NCBI GenBank assembly: GCA_937871605.1 | Contig: CALMRM010000144.1 | Span: 1-15,516, forward strand | Reading direction: 5' to 3' | DNA from: an uncultured Terriglobus sp. | GTDB lineage: Bacteria; Acidobacteriota; Terriglobia; Terriglobales; Acidobacteriaceae | DNA length: 15,516 nucleotides | Shown: in pieces, positions 14,979-15,516 of the stretch | Layout of the letters: each line of letters begins with the position of its first letter | How positions within the stretch are numbered: the stretch's first letter is position 1 | Made by a program: the position numbers and the translations under genes | Notes under the pieces: model-generated | Databases searched by the model: none | What the model was told of the DNA's origin: nothing | Seen by the model: only the letters and a program-made list of their open reading frames with translations

Positions 14979-15023
14979 AACGCAGAGGTCGCTGAGGTAC
15001 AACGCAAAGTCCGCAGAGTGGAG
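14979..15023. repeat. Two imperfect 22-bp tandem units of an AACGCAGAG-type repeat
   Basis: AACGCAGAGGTCGCTGAGGT begins at 14979 and AACGCAAAGTCCGCAGAGTG at 15001, agreeing at about 14 of 22 positions. The style (CGCAGAG/CGCTGAGG units) resembles the ACGCAGAGG intergenic repeats I recall from many Acidobacteria and other bacteria. It lies in the 113-bp gap upstream of the MFS gene, which otherwise holds no visible gene. Confidence 0.45.
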
Positions 15024-15060
15024 TGCCTTCGTCAGAATGGGAGCTTCCTGCGTTCTGCTT

Positions 15061-15414
15061 TTACGCAGCCCGGGCGAGCCGAATGCGCTTGCCCAGGATT
15101 TCCGCGATGGCGATCGCTCCGAGTCCTAGCAGCACATGTGTGATCTGGATGTACGGCAGGTCCGGCGCGTTCAGGTGCTTCAACTGCAGAATGCCGATGA
15201 CCGGCAGCGACACTGCCCAGAGCATGACGACAGTGGCAAGACCTGCCGCTGCCCGCAGACCCAGTGCTCCAATGCCGAGCATGACCAGCGCAATCGCAAA
15301 TCCGACATAGATGTGTACCCGCAGCGGGACATTAATCTGAAAGTAGTAGAGGGCGCCCGTGAGCAGGTTCAGCAACCAGAGCAGGCGGAACGTCATCAGC
15401 AAACCTTTGAGCAT
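15061..15414 (-). CDS. Small four-helix inner-membrane protein, unknown function
   Basis: The 117-residue protein is almost wholly hydrophobic, with four predicted membrane helices at about residues 6-24, 34-52, 55-75 and 91-107. Helix 1 contains LLWLLNLLTGALYYF. Single histidines occur in helix 2 (VHIYVGFA) and helix 4 (ITHVLLGLG); paired histidines like these can bind haem in small cytochrome-b-type proteins, but this is a suggestion only. The C-terminus is basic (GKRIRLARAA). Starts at 15414 (MLKGLL) and 15396 (MTFRLL) are both possible; the second would leave more room from the divergent gene at 15432. Confidence 0.75.
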   Translation of the reverse strand: MLKGLLMTFRLLWLLNLLTGALYYFQINVPLRVHIYVGFAIALVMLGIGALGLRAAAGLATVVMLWAVSLPVIGILQLKHLNAPDLPYIQITHVLLGLGAIAIAEILGKRIRLARAA

Positions 15415-15431
15415 AGGATCATCTTACGTTG

Positions 15432-15516
15432 ATGGGCATACACATTCGGGTTTCGCCTACCTTTGACATCCGCCACACCGCTCTCCTGCTCGCAGGCTTG
15501 CGGCAACAGGTACCAC
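15432..15516 (+). CDS. Probable start of a gene leaving the window
   Basis: From ATG 15432 the frame stays open to the end (MGIHIRVSPTFDIRHTALLL then AGLRQQVP). Twenty-eight codons are too few to name a family. The alternating strand-then-helix pattern resembles the N-terminus of a cytoplasmic Rossmann-type protein such as a glycosyltransferase. AGGA at 15415-15418 is a little far for a ribosome site. It is divergent from the small membrane protein gene with only 17 bp between starts. Confidence 0.45.
   Translation, partial: MGIHIRVSPTFDIRHTALLLAGLRQQVP

Overview
The window looks like a chromosomal segment of an acidobacterium of the class Terriglobia (Terriglobus, Granulicella or Edaphobacter-like). 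The evidence is the high GC content, the ~1,025-residue Oar-like TonB-dependent receptor with an N-terminal carboxypeptidase-regulatory domain (a family greatly expanded in that class), a DUF4136 protein, and dispersed GTCATCCTGA...GGATC intergenic repeats. The taxonomic call is inference; there is no rRNA or core phylogenetic marker except ispG.

Layout. Positions 1-490: 3' part of an OmpA-type peptidoglycan-binding protein, closed by a 21-bp hairpin. Positions 577-736: a large inverted repeat. Positions 786-4706: a YdfG-like short-chain dehydrogenase, then the Oar-like outer-membrane receptor, followed 20 bp later by a small Lys/Ala-tailed helical protein (4727-5053). Positions 5148-6390: a decayed sugar locus on the minus strand. 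It holds the N-terminal half of a FucP-type fucose permease with two frameshifts and no C-terminal half, and, in no intact ORF, the first ~70 codons of a COG3618-type (fuconolactonase-like) amidohydrolase. A 30-bp-armed inverted repeat lies between the two remnants. Positions 6455-8503: an intact secreted GH20 hexosaminidase. Positions 8618-9220: a secreted DUF4136 protein with its own terminator.

Positions 9406-9482: a tRNA-Arg(CCU) on the minus strand with an exchanged elbow pair, divergent from ispG (9533-10777), the penultimate enzyme of the MEP isoprenoid pathway. Positions 10869-11947: a translationally coupled minus-strand pair, an anchored beta-rich protein and an anchored double-CxxC protein, both of unknown function. 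Positions 12090-12488: a Cys-less alkyltransferase-like DNA repair protein, divergent from that pair. Positions 12639-15414: minus-strand genes for an LLM-class flavin oxidoreductase, a Spinster-like MFS transporter and a four-helix membrane protein. A new plus-strand gene probably starts at 15432 and leaves the window.

How the genes work together: most are independent housekeeping, envelope or nutrient-uptake units. The clearest joint story is loss of an L-fucose uptake and oxidation locus beside a retained glycosidase, with intergenic repeats at the junction. I found no phage, insertion sequence, CRISPR array or defence system, and no convincing undescribed multi-gene system. The most unusual items are the remnant locus, the tRNA elbow exchange and the coupled TM/zinc-ribbon pair.
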